Below, one piece after another: positions 23,841 to 36,107 of a stretch of DNA of 64,000 nt. The stretch is from Lactifluus volemus. Lineage: Eukaryota > Basidiomycota > Agaricomycetes > Russulales > Russulaceae. The position numbers and the translations under genes are program-made. The stretch's first letter is position 1. Every line of letters starts with the position of its first letter. The DNA lies in NCBI GenBank assembly GCA_022376515.1, contig WTXI01000013.1:310001-374000 (forward strand), read 5' to 3'. The notes below the pieces were generated by a model. That model searched no databases. It was not told the origin of the DNA and saw only the letters and a program-made list of their open reading frames with translations.

Positions 23841-26599
23841 GTGCAGAGACCATCCGGGAGACTGACCAGTGCAGGATTGATTGACAGGGGGCGAATCGAG
23901 TGCGGACCGGCCCAGGGACGTGGATGTGGACAAGACAAGGCAGAGGGGGAGGGGCACAGATCAGGACATGGGTGCGTTGGGTGAGAAAGACCAACGGGCA
24001 CATGCGAGTCCTAGGAAGTGGCTGTGGCGGAATCGTGATAGGCGCGTGAACGGGTGGTACATTCGAATGCTGAGGCGGTGGAGGTAGCTGAGGCAGTGGT
24101 GTCGATGGTGTGATACCACGATAGCGCCTGTTGCAGGCATCAGATGCTCCGACAAGCGCAACTGCGATGTCAGCACAATTCTGATGCCAGGGACGGACAC
24201 TATGCGAACGGGTCCCCTCATTACAGAGAACGAGGGAAGAATTCAACAAAAGTCATATCACCAATGAACAAAGAAACAGAGGGGGTAACACACATGACCA
24301 CGCCTGGCAGGGAGGCACCATCCAGATGGCCCGACGCTCTTCCGACATGTCACAGACGACACCCCTTCAAGATCATTGTAATGACGATGTCAAGATCCTT
24401 TCCAGAAGTAGCGGCGGCATTGGCAGAAAGGTCTACAAGACAGACAGCGTTATTCGCATCTGCACGCTTCGGGAATTGTGAGTCTTCAGCGGGGCGGACT
24501 AGACGTAAATCGGTGCCTATGCTGAGACAAAATAGCCTGAAAAATGAATAGCAGAAAGGGTGAAAAAGAAAAAAGAAAAGGAATTCTCGAGAGCAAGGTA
24601 GCGGGAGCGAGAACGTGAACGAGAGATGAAGCGAAAGCTGAAGCGGAGATTGAGAGCCTCCCCAAGGGCAACAGCGGACCGGAGCGTGTGAATAACATAC
24701 TCGTTACAAGCAACAACAAATGTTTTCTATGTCGCGGGACATCCAGAAAAGGAAGGCGATTCGGCGAAAACCATACCGGAATACTCAAAAAGGCAGGACG
24801 GGAGACCCAAAAAGGAAAAACGCCACGTGAAAATCATGACATAAGGGCATTAGTAAGAAGGCGAATTACGACCTCCAGAATACCTTGCAAGGTAACTTAT
24901 TGGTCCCTGGCCCATTTGACTAAAAAAACTGGCCCCGGTGTTACTATAAGGTGATCGAATATCGGAAAATTTTGACTTTCCCTGCCTAATCCTTGCTACA
25001 TCCGCTACGAGCAAGTCACCACTCTGATAATCCAATGATGTGTTCCGTGAAAAAAGGTCTGCCTTGCCTACCGTCTGTATATCTGCCCTTATACAGATGT
25101 GAGACAGCACAATGTGAAGTTCTTGCAAAACCCGGACTTTTCAACGACACTTTGCATCCCCCCAGCTACATTTCGATAAACGATTAGTATGCTTTACTAG
25201 TTCGCCTCGGCCCCTGCGTTAACAGAAGGTCGTGGACAGATTCAGAAATAAGAAGGGACAGGACGTTGAGCGGGGTCGAGGTAAGTGCTTCTGACTTTCT
25301 ACACCTTCAGGCCTAGGAATGAGACAGATCAACACGCTAGGGTTACCAAATACTGTACCCGCGTTCTAATCACTGTGCCGATCCGGAAATTCACATCCAA
25401 ACATTGTACTTCCCTCTACCTGCACCGCGGAATTACACAGGCCCAGCCGTCGGAACTTCTCTGCCAGTTATATCAGGGATCTGTGATCAACATAGATGAA
25501 ATGCCGTTCTTTCTCAGCATGAGAGCAGCACGCGACAAGCTTCCTCGAGCTTGTGAATGTTCAAGCATGGCCTTGATCTGTGGTGTTCTCCCTGTGCGCG
25601 GAGGGAACATGAAGGGTTTATTGTGCAAGAAATCGACGTATGATCCAGCGGGCGTGACGAGATGCAAGTCGATGCTGAAAAACAAGTGGATCTATCATCC
25701 GTGCCTCTCGAGCGAAGGCTGTCTCCATGACGCAGGAGAAAGTCCATATGACGAGGCATACGTTATCAAGAGACATCACGGGTGATTTCTACGTTCACGC
25801 ATTGTGCAAATAATAGACATGCATATGTCACTCAGTCACTCGATCATGGACATCGAGCCCAATTTTGGCTGTGCGAGAAAAATAACACATTAACTGATGC
25901 TACAGAAATAGGAGAAGGAGAGCATAGTGAGGGCGGCAAACCATGCGCCACCGCGGGGACCGCTTGGGAATCTCATTCAGGGAGCAGCTAAGAGTGACAA
26001 ACATTCACTATCGAGCCGATCATAGAGATCAGATGGTATGCCGCTCCGTACTTGTAGGCGGTCTACTCTCACGCCTGCCCACAATGCCAGCTCACATTCT
26101 CGTATCTCTCGCAGCGCACCTCGGTGCCAACTAAATCCGCGATTCTTCAGAAGAGCTGTGTCTAAACTAGGTTGTACAGGGACATTGAAGAGCGACCCTC
26201 GGGGAGCAGACAGATGATGCTGAGCTTGGAAGGACGCGACAGAGCCAACTTGCGACATTGTCATATCTCCCAGCGGAAGTGGTGGGAAACGCAACGGGTG
26301 TTACCGATGGCGGCGGCCGTGACGATGTCGAAAACGAATAACACATTCGGCGTGCCTGGGCCCAATCAATGGTCAGTCACGGGGGGAGTGGGGCTGCCCA
26401 CTCAGGGTGCTCGATCGTAACATGAAGGTCCCAATCCCGGTCCAAATTCAAACTGTCGGGCATCTATCATCGAGTTGTCGAAACGACTTGACACGTTGTC
26501 ACGGCGTGTATTACACGTAATAAGCCAGACACGAGAATTTCATCATCGACATCAATCAAGTTTTTGATATGACTGCACAAAACAATTACCCGCAATGCC

Positions 26600-27135
26600 T
26601 CAACGACGCAGGTGGTCGTAGCGACGTCGAGCTCTCTTCGCCTCGCGCCCCCAGGGGTCCCTCCACTCCTCAACCTTTCCCAGCTCTATTGCCTTTTCAT
26701 AAACAAAGCTGAGTGCGTAGCATACCACCTTCTCAATGGGTATACCGTCATTGAGGACCCAATCCAGGATCAGCTTCGTCTCGTAAATCTGGCATTGCTC
26801 GCGCGTGGGTCTTGGGCCGCACTTCGCAACTTGTAAGTGTTTAGTGAGGTCTTCTGTTCTGTCCCCCCTCCAGAAGCAAGTTGGACAATAGAGGTGACAC
26901 GGGAGGTGCGACTCCAGCGTGTGTCGGTCCAAATCTTGCGGTCGCTTAACCGATCCTGTACAATGATGGACAGGGCAATAAAGGCGGGTAACATTGGATG
27001 AAGAGGCCTGTGGCAGAATCCGTACAAGACCAGGTGCATCAAATTCCGACCTTGTGCCTTGATGTGAACGCTTACCTGGCGCAAGCTGGTTTCAGGTAGG
27101 GCCCCAGGGGTAAAGTAAGTCACGTTGTTGTCCAT
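26600..27135 (-). CDS. small two-zinc-finger protein, family copy 3 (about 155 aa)
   Basis: Function unknown. Exon 1 27135-27076 (MDNNVTYFTPGALPETSLRQ), intron 27075-27008, exon 2 27007-26600; in-phase join. Finger 1 CPVHHC ... RHTLESH, knuckle CPTCFWRGDRTEDLTKH ... C, then LILDWVLNDG and ELGKVEEWRDPWG. Very close to copy 4, so these two share the most recent duplication. All zinc ligands are kept. Confidence 0.76.
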
Positions 27136-27408
27136 GGAAGGGTGAAAGGATCGTTATTGACGACACGATCAGGATCACGCGCAAAGTAGAGTGTTGTTTT
27201 GGGGCGAGAGGGTTGGTACTCAGAGAGTAGGCAACTTGACTGTGACTTCGAGCCCTTTATACTGGTAATTAATTTCATGGCTCACGGGGATAACCCCTTC
27301 TACTGCCACTATATTTTCTATAGAATGGAAGTAATATAGTGACGAGATAAGTCCTGCGGTGATCTTTCTGATGCTTCCCCAACCATAAAAGGGCCTGACA
27401 GGTGCCAG

Positions 27409-27455
27409 TGGCGATGTGCCGTCTCGAGTTAATTGTAACCGACCCGGTTCGATTC
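27409..27455 (+). repeat. tRNA-like A-box/B-box pair, possible SINE remnant (unit B)
   Basis: Second copy of the element at 20.7 kb: tggcgatgtgc at 27409-27419 and ggttcgattc at 27446-27455, in the same position of the next duplication unit. Both boxes are kept although the sequence between them has changed. Confidence 0.35.
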
Positions 27456-28559
27456 TAGACTAACTTCTTGGTACGAGTACTTTAAAGATTTCAAGCTCAC
27501 TGAGCTGACTAACTCGACGGGGATCACCACAGGCTAGGCTTTAATTGAGGGTTTCGTTGGCCCCTCAGGCCTCAGGGTTGATGTCTTGTGCTAAGAATTG
27601 CCAGTGAAAAGTTCGAGCACTTGCGCGATAGCATGTAGTCAAAATACCTATGCCGATTGAGACTGGGTATGTCATTCAGGGCGCATTGGAAGCGCCTGCT
27701 TTCCTGAACGGCCTCTTCCCCTGACACAAGTAAAGTGCTCCGGTAATTCGTGGGGATTACGCGCGTTTATTTCTAGAAGCATGGTCATAAATTTCATCCC
27801 ACTCGAGCCTGAGGATGTCATGTCATCCATCCATCACATCGGGCGCCAGCGACACCTCTATCACCAACTTGAAAGGTCTCGGATTTGGTTGTGGAGCACC
27901 TGCTTATAGCCTAACCAGAGACGACAGCCTGAGCGCTGCAGTAGTAACAAGCTGGACATTGAAGGGGAAGGAGCAAGCAGGCCCGGGCGCAACTGAATCT
28001 TCGCATCTAGTCCCGACCATTACCATGTATTTCCCGACGTTTGATCGGACCACCCTCGGCTTGAGGGGTCCGGCATCTTAACTAGTGACGCACGCACAGT
28101 AAAGTAAGTGCTGTTGTACTCGGATTCAGCGCTTTCCTCTGGCTCCACGTTCGGCATTTCCCAATTTCAATAGCCGGGGAGTATTCGATTCCCCGAACTT
28201 GTCACTTGTGTCCCCTCATGTGATGTCCAAAGTAATCCAGCAAGTCCCATTTCACCTTCTCGGGACTAACCTCTTAGGTATTGCTCCTCCAAAGGGCCAG
28301 TTTTATCCCGGTGGTTGACCAGATTCCGTAAAGATCCGACAAGTCGACCACCAGCATTGATCAAAGTGGGGTACTGCCCCTTACTAGTAAGTCAAGTCGG
28401 TGGTGTTGGAAGGCGCTCTGAAATATTTTTGCAAGGCTCAATCAACGCTGGTATCAGGATGTGGAAATATCGCTGATTGCTTGATATCAAGTTATCCCAT
28501 GATTCCCGTGATATCCCGTGACGCAGGGCGTGAACAGCGCGCATCAAAGCAGATGTGGG

Positions 28560-28960
28560 TGAGGGGTGAACGCCACGCGGAGATCGATATCGGTTGAGAG
28601 CTTTGTTGTTTTTTTTCCGTCGTCCATGTCAAAGGGCTGGCGTAAACAACATCGCGCTTAGAGTCTGCGTTTGGGGTTCCTCAGGAGTCCTTATGTTCCT
28701 CTGGGTTTATTATAATATGTTCCGCCCGTATAAGAACCGCGAATGCGCATCGTGATTATCAGCCAGCTTGAAAATTGCACACGCCTTACAGGATGCGAGT
28801 CAGGGTCGAAGGACGAGATTCGGATGAGGTGATCATGATGGGTCGGGACTCGGGAGTGTGTTTTTTGGCCCTGTTTGGAAACTCGTTTGGATTCAATTAC
28901 TCCGGTCCTCGGCTGTTATATCATATATGTAGTAAAGCCAAAATAACGTCACGGTAGTGT
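28560..28960 (+). repeat. inner repeat copy 3
   Basis: Unit B copy; begins with gtgaacgccacgcggagatc, very similar to copy 2 through to agtaaagccaaaataacgtca. Confidence 0.65.
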
Positions 28961-29628
28961 TGGGATGAAAGAAGCTCATCGCATACGGGGGCATCGCACG
29001 CTGACAGGATCGCGACGGACCATGGCATGCTGCACATGGTTGACCATGGTATGGCGCTCCGCCGCGGCACTTACGCTCGCGAGTTCCCGCGCGACACTAA
29101 CTCATATTCTCGTATCTCTCTCGGCACAGCTCTGCGCTAATCAGCTGCGATTCAGAAGATCTATGTCTAGACCAGGTTACACCTCATCATATGGTGAGCA
29201 GCCCTCGAGGAGCTGACAGCCCCTGCGGGACCTTGAAGGACGCGACAGAGCCAAAATCGCAACATGGTCATATCTCCTCCAGTGGAGGCGGTGAACGAAT
29301 GGGTATCACCGAGGGCCGCCGCCGCCGCCGGGGGGATGTGAACGAGGGAGAAAGTTCCCTTACATCGCGTTCCGCGTGCCTGGCCTAAGAGCCGCCCACT
29401 GTACATGTGAAACCGGTCAGCCTGAGGCTCAAAGTACTCGATCGTGAATGACTTCCCAAGTTCAAACTATCGGGCAACTATTGTCTTTTTGGGTCGGTAC
29501 TATAGCCGAAATAAATAATTGACACGTTTTCGAGGCGTGCTTATAGGTAATGAGCCAAAAATAAGGATCTACACCAATTGACATCAATCAAGCCTATTGA
29601 CCGCATGAAACGGATTATTCGCCATCCC

Positions 29629-30161
29629 TCAACGGCGCAAGTGGTCGTAGCGACGTCGGGCTATTTTCCCCTGGCGCCCCCAAGCATCCCTCCACTCCTC
29701 GACCTTTCCCAGCTCTCGTGCCTTTTCCGAAACAAAACTGAGTGCGTAGCATACCACCTTCTCAATGGGTTCACCGTCATTGAGGATCCAATCCAGGATC
29801 AGCTTCTTCTCGTAAATCTGGCATTGCTTGCGCGGTCTTTGGCCGCACTTCGCAACTTGTAAGTGTTTAGTGAGGTCTTCTGTTCTGTCCCCCCTCCAGA
29901 AGCAACTTGGACAATAGAGGTGACACGGGAGGTGCGACTCCAGCATGTGTCGGTCCAAATCTTGTGGTCGCTTAGCCGATCCTGTGCAATGATGGACAGG
30001 GCAATAAAGACGTGTATCATTGGACGAAGAGGCCTGTGGTAGAATCTGTACAAGACCAGGTGCATCAAATTCCGACCTTGTGCCTGGACGAGAAGGCTTA
30101 CCTGGCACACGCTAGGGTCAGGTGGAAATTCAAGGGTGAAGTAAGTCACGCTGTTATCCAT
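29629..30161 (-). CDS. small two-zinc-finger protein, family copy 4 (about 154 aa)
   Basis: Function unknown. Exon 1 30161-30102 (MDNSVTYFTLEFPPDPSVCQ), intron 30101-30034, exon 2 30033-29629; in-phase join. Finger 1 CPVHHC ... RHMLESH, knuckle CPSCFWRGDRTEDLTKH ... C, then LILDWILNDG and ELGKVEEWRDAWG. Reading through the intron gives a longer open frame, so intron retention would still encode protein with an alternative N-terminus. Confidence 0.75.
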
Positions 30162-32925
30162 GGATGGGCGGAAGAGGTATCGTTATTCGACACAATCAGG
30201 ACCATGCGGAATTATTTGAGATGAGGAAGTGGGTGAAGTACGCAGACTATATACCTCATGACCCATCCTTCCGCTAGGCGACCGTCTGCAGAATGGACTG
30301 ATGGATTGATAAGATCTGCCCTGTCCCAATCAAGGGGCTGACGGCGTGACAGGTGCCAAGTGGCTGTGTGCCACTCTTCCACAGACCATTCTTTTTTATG
30401 AACCAGTCCCACGAACCGCTAACAGAGAAAACGCTGCTAATCACTGCGATGTATTGTAACTGAACCGGTTTAATTTGGAATTGTTGGTAAGAGCTGGCTT
30501 GGGTACTAACGACAGGCTAATCTTGATTGAGGCTTTCGTTGGCCCTTTGATGTCCTACAGGGGTCGACAAGTTCGATTTAAATCCATTTGCACGATCACC
30601 TGGAACTCCAGAGTTCTTCCAACTGAAGCCCTGACTGATTGTGACATCGGGCGGGTATTGAGACCTGAGGCCCGAAGTCTCCGTCGAGGATGCGATGCGA
30701 ATGTTATCATGGCTGAGCGTCAAATTTGCGTCAAAGGGCGCACTTACCTTTCCTCTTTTTCTGAATGCTTCCCACGAGTGTCTGCAGGGGAGGGATTTGC
30801 GTGCGCGCGTTTAATTTCCAGGGGATCACCACGTATTTCTGGAGAAAGTGCTTTTGATATTTCTCTTGGGAGATCCATCTTATTGGGCGACACTGCGTAC
30901 AGGTGCAAAGACAGTCGTCCAAAGAAGCGGACGGAGCTGAGAGGGGACAAGGCGCTAGGCGCATCATCTTGATTTCGCCATCGCTCAGAACCCACCCTGG
31001 TTACGGGGTGAACACAAGCTCCGACCGAGACCTAGCTGGATAGTCCCATCTGGTGGAGATTGATTTACGTTTCGTTCACAGAACACACAACTCGATATAC
31101 CCTCGGGCTGTGAGTGGTGGGTCCAGCAAATCAAGGAATCACAAACCGCCGGTGCCCAGTATTTCTCGTCTGGTAGGATTGTATTGTCACTTCTCTTGAA
31201 ACTCAATTTCGGCCGTAAATGTCGTCGGATTGTGAGTCGTCAGTCGTGCAAATTGAACAGCCCCAGATTGTGCCGGCACCCAGTTTGGAACAGAACACGT
31301 TTCTCGGAATTCGATCCCAGACTGCTGATGGTGGTGGTTAAACATGCGAGCCGGTTATAGCCAGATATGTCCGTGGGCTGTGAGTGGTTTTCTTCACATC
31401 AACACTCAACTTCAGCGCCCATGGCACTACCCAGCGCTCCGCGTTCAGTTTTCCGCCTCGGGCCTTTGCAAGTAATATTCCGATCCCTAAACTTGTCCCT
31501 TTGACAGGGCCCAGGTCTGAAACTCCGATTCGCGAGCTGGATCCACCAAGATACTGTACCCCCGTTTTACTCTCGGTTCCCAGACTGGGTCTGTAGCGCC
31601 CCCAGGGTCAAGCTTCATCCGTGTGGCTGACTTCTAGTGGGCAGGTCCTGGGCAGGGCAGGTAACAAAAGCTTACCGAGTCTTAAATGAGCCTAATCGTC
31701 ATCTTTGTCAGTTCCCTACAGACCCGATTAGTTAAGGTCGATAAAAGTGAGTCATCCGCGCGACTCGCGCCCCGGGGTACCCCCACAGTAGTGTGGGGAC
31801 AAGTCATTTTCTCACGCTCTGTTTTCTCTCGGTGACAAAGCACCTTACCCCGCTTCTGCTAACTTAGCACATGCACTGCAGGGATGTGGGCACAGCCTCG
31901 CCTCGCCTTCAAAGGTCCCTATATTAGCGTCTTGTACTAGCGGCGCCCTCCCGTGCCCCCCAAGAGGCGAGAACTCTCCATCTACATTACAAAACATGTT
32001 GCTTCTACAGCGCGGCGTCTTTCTAGTCCGGAAAGTTGATCTCATTCTTTTTTTTTTTCGGGTGACAACGCCACCACTCTGTATTGGGGAGGTGCCTCGC
32101 TTCGGTGCCAGTGCCTCTGGGTCGAGCAGGTTCGAACAGATGATGGATACGGACTAGTGCTTATCCAGCTTGAACAATTGCTCCGTGGTACGTATCACCG
32201 GAGTCAGGGTCGTTGGAAGACGAGGGTTTAGAGTACTTGCTTCTAGGCCCCGTTTGGTAATTGCAACTACCCGGTAGAGATCTCCAACATCTCCAGTCCT
32301 CGGTTGTCAAGAGAGAAAGCAAAAATGACATTGATTGCTAACAATTCCGGTCCATTGGTGTGATGGGGTCGGACACACGGAAGCGCATGCGCAGAATATG
32401 TTTACAGGAATTGCGCTTGTCTGTTATCACTGTTATCATTTAATGCATACAGTCAACCCATCCCCGCCTTACCCGAAATGTTGGGCAAAGAGTCCGATGA
32501 CATTTGCATTTGATTGATTGATTGGGTACCCCACCTAATCATCATAGTCTCCGCAGCAGCAGGGCCTAGAGGCGTTCTTCGTCACTTGATCTTGTGGAAT
32601 ATTCCTGCATTCGAGAGGTTGGCCCTTGGCACCTAATAACAAGCTCCGCAGCCTCGATCGAGAAAAAGCTACATTTCATTTTTTAAATCCCAGAATAAGA
32701 CATCATCGCAACAACCAAAACATTAGTAAGAGAGCGGGGAAAGGCACAGCAGGAAAATGATCGAGCAAAGGGGGAATCCATCACGGAACGAGCAAAGATT
32801 AGAATATCACAGATGGTAACATAGTTCAGGGGAATGACAATGACATGAGTGGAGAGGGGGGATCACATGGCAAAAGAGTTTCACACCGACCAGGGGGAGT
32901 AACGCAACTTTCCTAGCTTCGCTTT
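30162..32925. other. unit C tail and bZIP 3' flank, no gene
   Basis: Holds diverged unit C DNA to about 32720, including a degenerate inner repeat, and two related short stretches with gggctgtgagtggt near 31105 and 31375. No coding sequence recognised. Confidence 0.5.
32160..32340 (+). repeat. inner repeat copy 4, truncated and diverged
   Basis: Unit C copy, recognisable from cagcttgaacaattgc, gagtcagggtcg and ctccagtcctcggttgtc. The unit terminal motif caaccaaaacattagta follows about 380 bp later. Confidence 0.5.
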
Positions 32926-33566
32926 TCACTTCTTGCCCAGCGTCAACGCACGCATGCTCTCTTCCAACACGCCGAGACCCGTCTCCCGCGCACGCGCACA
33001 CGAACAAAGCTTCGCGCATGCCGGCTGAGCCTGGGTTTGCACCTCATTCGCCTCCCTGGTCTTGCTGCCCTGCGCGGCAGGAGTTGGGGGTAGCTCGACA
33101 TCGACGACACGCACGACGGCGGTACCCTCCAAAACGCGCCGGACTTTATCGGCATCCCACGCCGGCATGGATGCCATCGCACCAGAGGAGGAGGTCGGAT
33201 GCAACCGAGGGTGATGTGGAGCGGAAGAGGTGCCCGAAAAGGCCTGCCAAAACGAGCTGCCGAGGCGCTGTATCAGCGTCTGCGAGGCCATCGTCGCGAG
33301 CGCGGCGTGCTGCGGAGTCGGCGATGGTGGCGGAGACGCGGATGTAGACGTCGAGCCAAGCTTCGGAGAGGAAGGTGGTGTGGGGTACGCCGATGCTGCC
33401 GACCACATAGAAGCGGACGCAGACGACGGAACGGTGTGCTTGCCACTGAGGAGAGATGACGCCAGAGGGCTGCGTACGGATGATGCAGAAGAAAAGTAGC
33501 GTGGACGGAGGCCAGCTGCAAGGCCAGTGAGCGGCGAAGGGGAGGGGGAGGGTGAAGCGGGCTGCT

Positions 33567-33598
<32 letters not shown>

Positions 33599-34967
33599 AT
33601 GCGAGTCCATAACTGCATGCGGTAGCTGAGTAATACAACAAGTCAGGTACTGAGCGCCACACTCCAAAAAATAAATGACACGTACGCATCGAGCATCTTC
33701 ATTGTAAATGGATTCGCATCGGTAAACGTGTCAAACGGTGCCGGTTTACCAGCCGCCCCAAGGGTCGAAAGCCCAATGCTGTTGACGCTACTAGTGGCAT
33801 TGAGCGCTGGGTTGATATTCTCTTGGAGAGTTGGCTTGAATGCTGCGCTGGCGACAAGGTCGGGAATGGTGACAGTATGCACGGGTGTGATGCCACCAAA
33901 TGTGCTGCTGCTGCCACCCCAGAACGCCTTCGCCGCAAGGCGCGGAGATGTCGTGGACGGTAGGTCCTTGTGGGTATTCGGCGTGAGCAACGAGGAAGTA
34001 GATGCGACATTTCGAGATGCGGAAGGCGGGGCGGATATTGGCAGTGGGCCAGGCGGGGGGAGGACCGGCGAGCTAGCGCGTCCGGCAGAAGCGAGGAGGG
34101 TTTTCTTGAGGGCTTTGATCTCCTGTTGTAGGGCGGCATTCTCAGACTTTGTAGATCCAAGTTCGGCGCGGATAGCATCGATGAGCCGATCACGTTCGGC
34201 AACATCACACTCAAGGGTGGTGATGTATTCTGCTCGGGTAAATCAAAGTTCGAGAGGGAGGAAAAAGTAAGCTCACCCTTACGACGGTTGCGGAAGTTAC
34301 GGGCGCTTATCTTGTTGCGCAGCTGTCGTTTCTCTTTGCTTGACATTTTCTGATACTCGTCGGGGGTGGGGCGCCAGTCATCCAAGGTGTTGTCAAAAGG
34401 GTCAGTCTTTACGACGGCGCTGATGTGGACTTTCTTTTGGACACCACCTGAGTGAACGACGTGTTTGCGGTCCTTGGTCTTATTTCCTGGCCTAGCCGGG
34501 GGAGGGGTGACGGGGCCCTCATCGTCCTCATCGTCCTCCTCTTCAGGGCCATGTTCGTCCTTGGCAGAGTCGTCGTCCCCGAAATCACTGGCGGCCTTAG
34601 AAGTCGCAGGGGTCACCATTAGCTGGGGATCGATAGCAAATGACGGAGAGAGACCACCAGATGTACTAGTGGTCCCAGAACCGGGACTATCATGAGGGAA
34701 GGTGAAAAAGTCCCATGGGGAATCTGCATTGGACTTGGATGGAACGGGTTTGGGGCTGTTTATATCATCTTGGATATTTGAGAAGTCGAACCAGAGATCG
34801 TTGAGGTCTGGCTGCGGCTCGGCAATAGCTGGAATGGCAGGCGAGGTCTGCCTAGAACTAGAAGATGACGAGTTGAAATTGAAAAAACTGTCGAGTTCGG
34901 CGAGTGTTGAGAAATCATGTGAATCGAAAACGAAAGGCGACGGTTCGAGTGGATTATCCTCAAACAT
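32926..34967 (-). CDS. bZIP transcription factor (644 aa)
   Basis: DNA-binding regulator. Three exons join in phase: 34967-34277, 34229-33686, 33625-32926. N-terminal acidic and serine-rich region (MFEDNPLEPSPFVFDSHDF), an acidic run around EEEDDEDDE, then the bZIP: basic region KRQLRNKISARNFRNRRKEY split by intron 1, followed by a heptad zipper (LECDVAERDRLIDAIRAEL and on to NAALQQEIKALKKTLL). The C-terminal half has a polyglutamine run from TTG repeats on the plus strand (33569-33595) and many Ser/Pro. It lies head to head with RRP43. The basic region NKISARNFR is typical of a conserved Agaricomycete bZIP type whose target is not deducible here. Confidence 0.92.
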
Positions 34968-35061
34968 GGCGAGTCGGAATAAAGACGAGGCGGGGGTCGC
35001 TTAGTGAGCAACTCGCTTAATTATAAGTCAGAACTGTAAAAAATTAAATATTTACCGCATC
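34968..35061. promoter_or_regulatory. short bidirectional promoter between bZIP and RRP43
   Basis: Only 94 bp separate the two start codons. The interval is AT-rich on the RRP43 side (ttaattataag, aaaaaattaaatattta) and GC-rich on the bZIP side. Both 5' UTRs must lie within it or overlap the opposite gene. Confidence 0.65.
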
Positions 35062-36107
35062 ATGGATCCTCAAATATTTCAGCGACTTCACCCAAAATCA
35101 TATCTTGAACGATTCATCGCAGAAAGCTTTCGTCCAGATGGTCGCGAGGAAAAAGATTGGCGCGATATCTCTGTGCACGTTGGCTCCATCTCGACCGCCG
35201 ATGGTTCTGCACTCGTGCGTCTCGGCGATACGACTATCGTTTGTGGTGTGAAGGCAGAGATCGCAGAGCCAGACCTTGAACAACCTACAGAAGGCTTTCT
35301 TGGTTCGTATCTACTCACATTCGTTAGTGGTTGAACAAAGTTTGGAATGTCGCTAGTCCCGAATATCGACCTCCCCCCATTGTGCGCTCCACGATTCAAA
35401 CCGGGACCCCCATCTGAAGAAGCGCAGGTTCTTTCTGACCGGCTTGCGTCCGTGATTAATGCGTGCGCCATTCGCAAATTTTCCGCGGCCTTCGTTCCCT
35501 ACCAACTTGATGTCCAGCGCAGGTGTCCTCCCACTTTCGAATCTATGCATACATCCCGAGCGCGCTGCTTGGGTGTTGTATGTCGACGCGACATGCATCA
35601 ATTACGACGGCAATGCGTTTGATGCCGCACTTATTGCCATGGTCACCGCACTTCAAAACAGTGCGATCCCTTAGCAACTCATGTCGCATTCTTTCTTTCT
35701 AACTGTGGAAACGACATTCGAAATAACAGCGACCCTTCCAAAGGCTACGTATAACGAGGAGACTGGCAGCACTCTGTGCACGCGGGGAATCCGCGAACCG
35801 CTCCTGCTGGGACCCCTCCCGATCTCATATTCCTTTGGTGTGTTTGACGGGTAGCGCATCTCTGTTTTGCAACGCTCTCTATGTTGCTTACATCAGTGCC
35901 TGTTCTTTCAGAACAACGGTCCTTGCAGACCCTACCGCATTTGAGGAGCCTCTACTGGATACATCTATATCAATCGTGCTTGACAAGCACGGGTCCCTCT
36001 TGTCCACGAGCCAGCTTGGTATCGCTGATAAGGACACGATGTCTGTATGTGTGGCCGCTGCAAAACACCGCCATGAGGCGCGTGGGCGTGAAATATATTC
36101 ATTTTGA
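35062..36107 (+). CDS. RRP43: exosome complex RNase PH-like subunit RRP43 (EXOSC8)
   Basis: Non-catalytic ring subunit of the RNA exosome, working in nuclear and cytoplasmic 3'-5' RNA decay and processing. Five exons join in phase: 35062-35302, 35357-35462, 35518-35660, 35730-35850, 35912-36107. Start MDPQIFQRLHPKSYLERF; RNase PH fold motifs FRPDGREEKDWRDI, GSALVRLGDTTIVCGVKAEI, LPLSNLCIHPERAAWVLYVD, CINYDGNAFDAALIAMVTAL, and the second-domain strand DTSISIVLDKHG. Length is near the usual 270-290 aa. The ending is slightly different from relatives but in frame. No frame disruption seen. Confidence 0.92.

Larger units (their letters stand above)
20447..26599. other. repeat DNA between zinc-finger copies 2 and 3
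   Basis: Contains the rest of unit A and the start of unit B. Besides the separately listed Helitron fragment, inner repeats and A/B-box sequence, I see no gene. A poly-G run near 23010-23022 marks one inner repeat edge. Confidence 0.5.
27136..29628. other. repeat DNA between zinc-finger copies 3 and 4
   Basis: Remainder of unit B and start of unit C. Contains inner repeat copy 3. Open frames here are short and broken relative to unit A, so I call no gene. Confidence 0.5.
18420..32720. repeat. array of diverged tandem segmental duplications (three units)
   Basis: Unit A (about 18420-24900), unit B (about 24925-29050) and unit C (about 29050-32720) align in the same order. Examples: the stretch ending ttgcaaaacccggacttttc at about 18600 recurs at about 25125. 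The block with the zinc-finger gene recurs at 19.45-20.7, 26.0-27.4 and 29.1-30.4 kb. The block with ggtagttgactt-type sequence and a ccccgaactt core recurs near 22.0 and 28.2 kb. The end sequence caaccaaaacattagta occurs near 22993 and 32710. Copies differ by many substitutions and small indels, so the duplications are not recent. Unit A holds extra DNA (23.6-24.9 kb) absent from B; unit C lacks the beginning. Boundaries are approximate, read by eye. Confidence 0.8.

Noticed and set aside
34465..35004. Plus-strand serine-rich frames
   Set aside because: Antisense of the bZIP exon; serine runs are complements of its acidic and serine codons.
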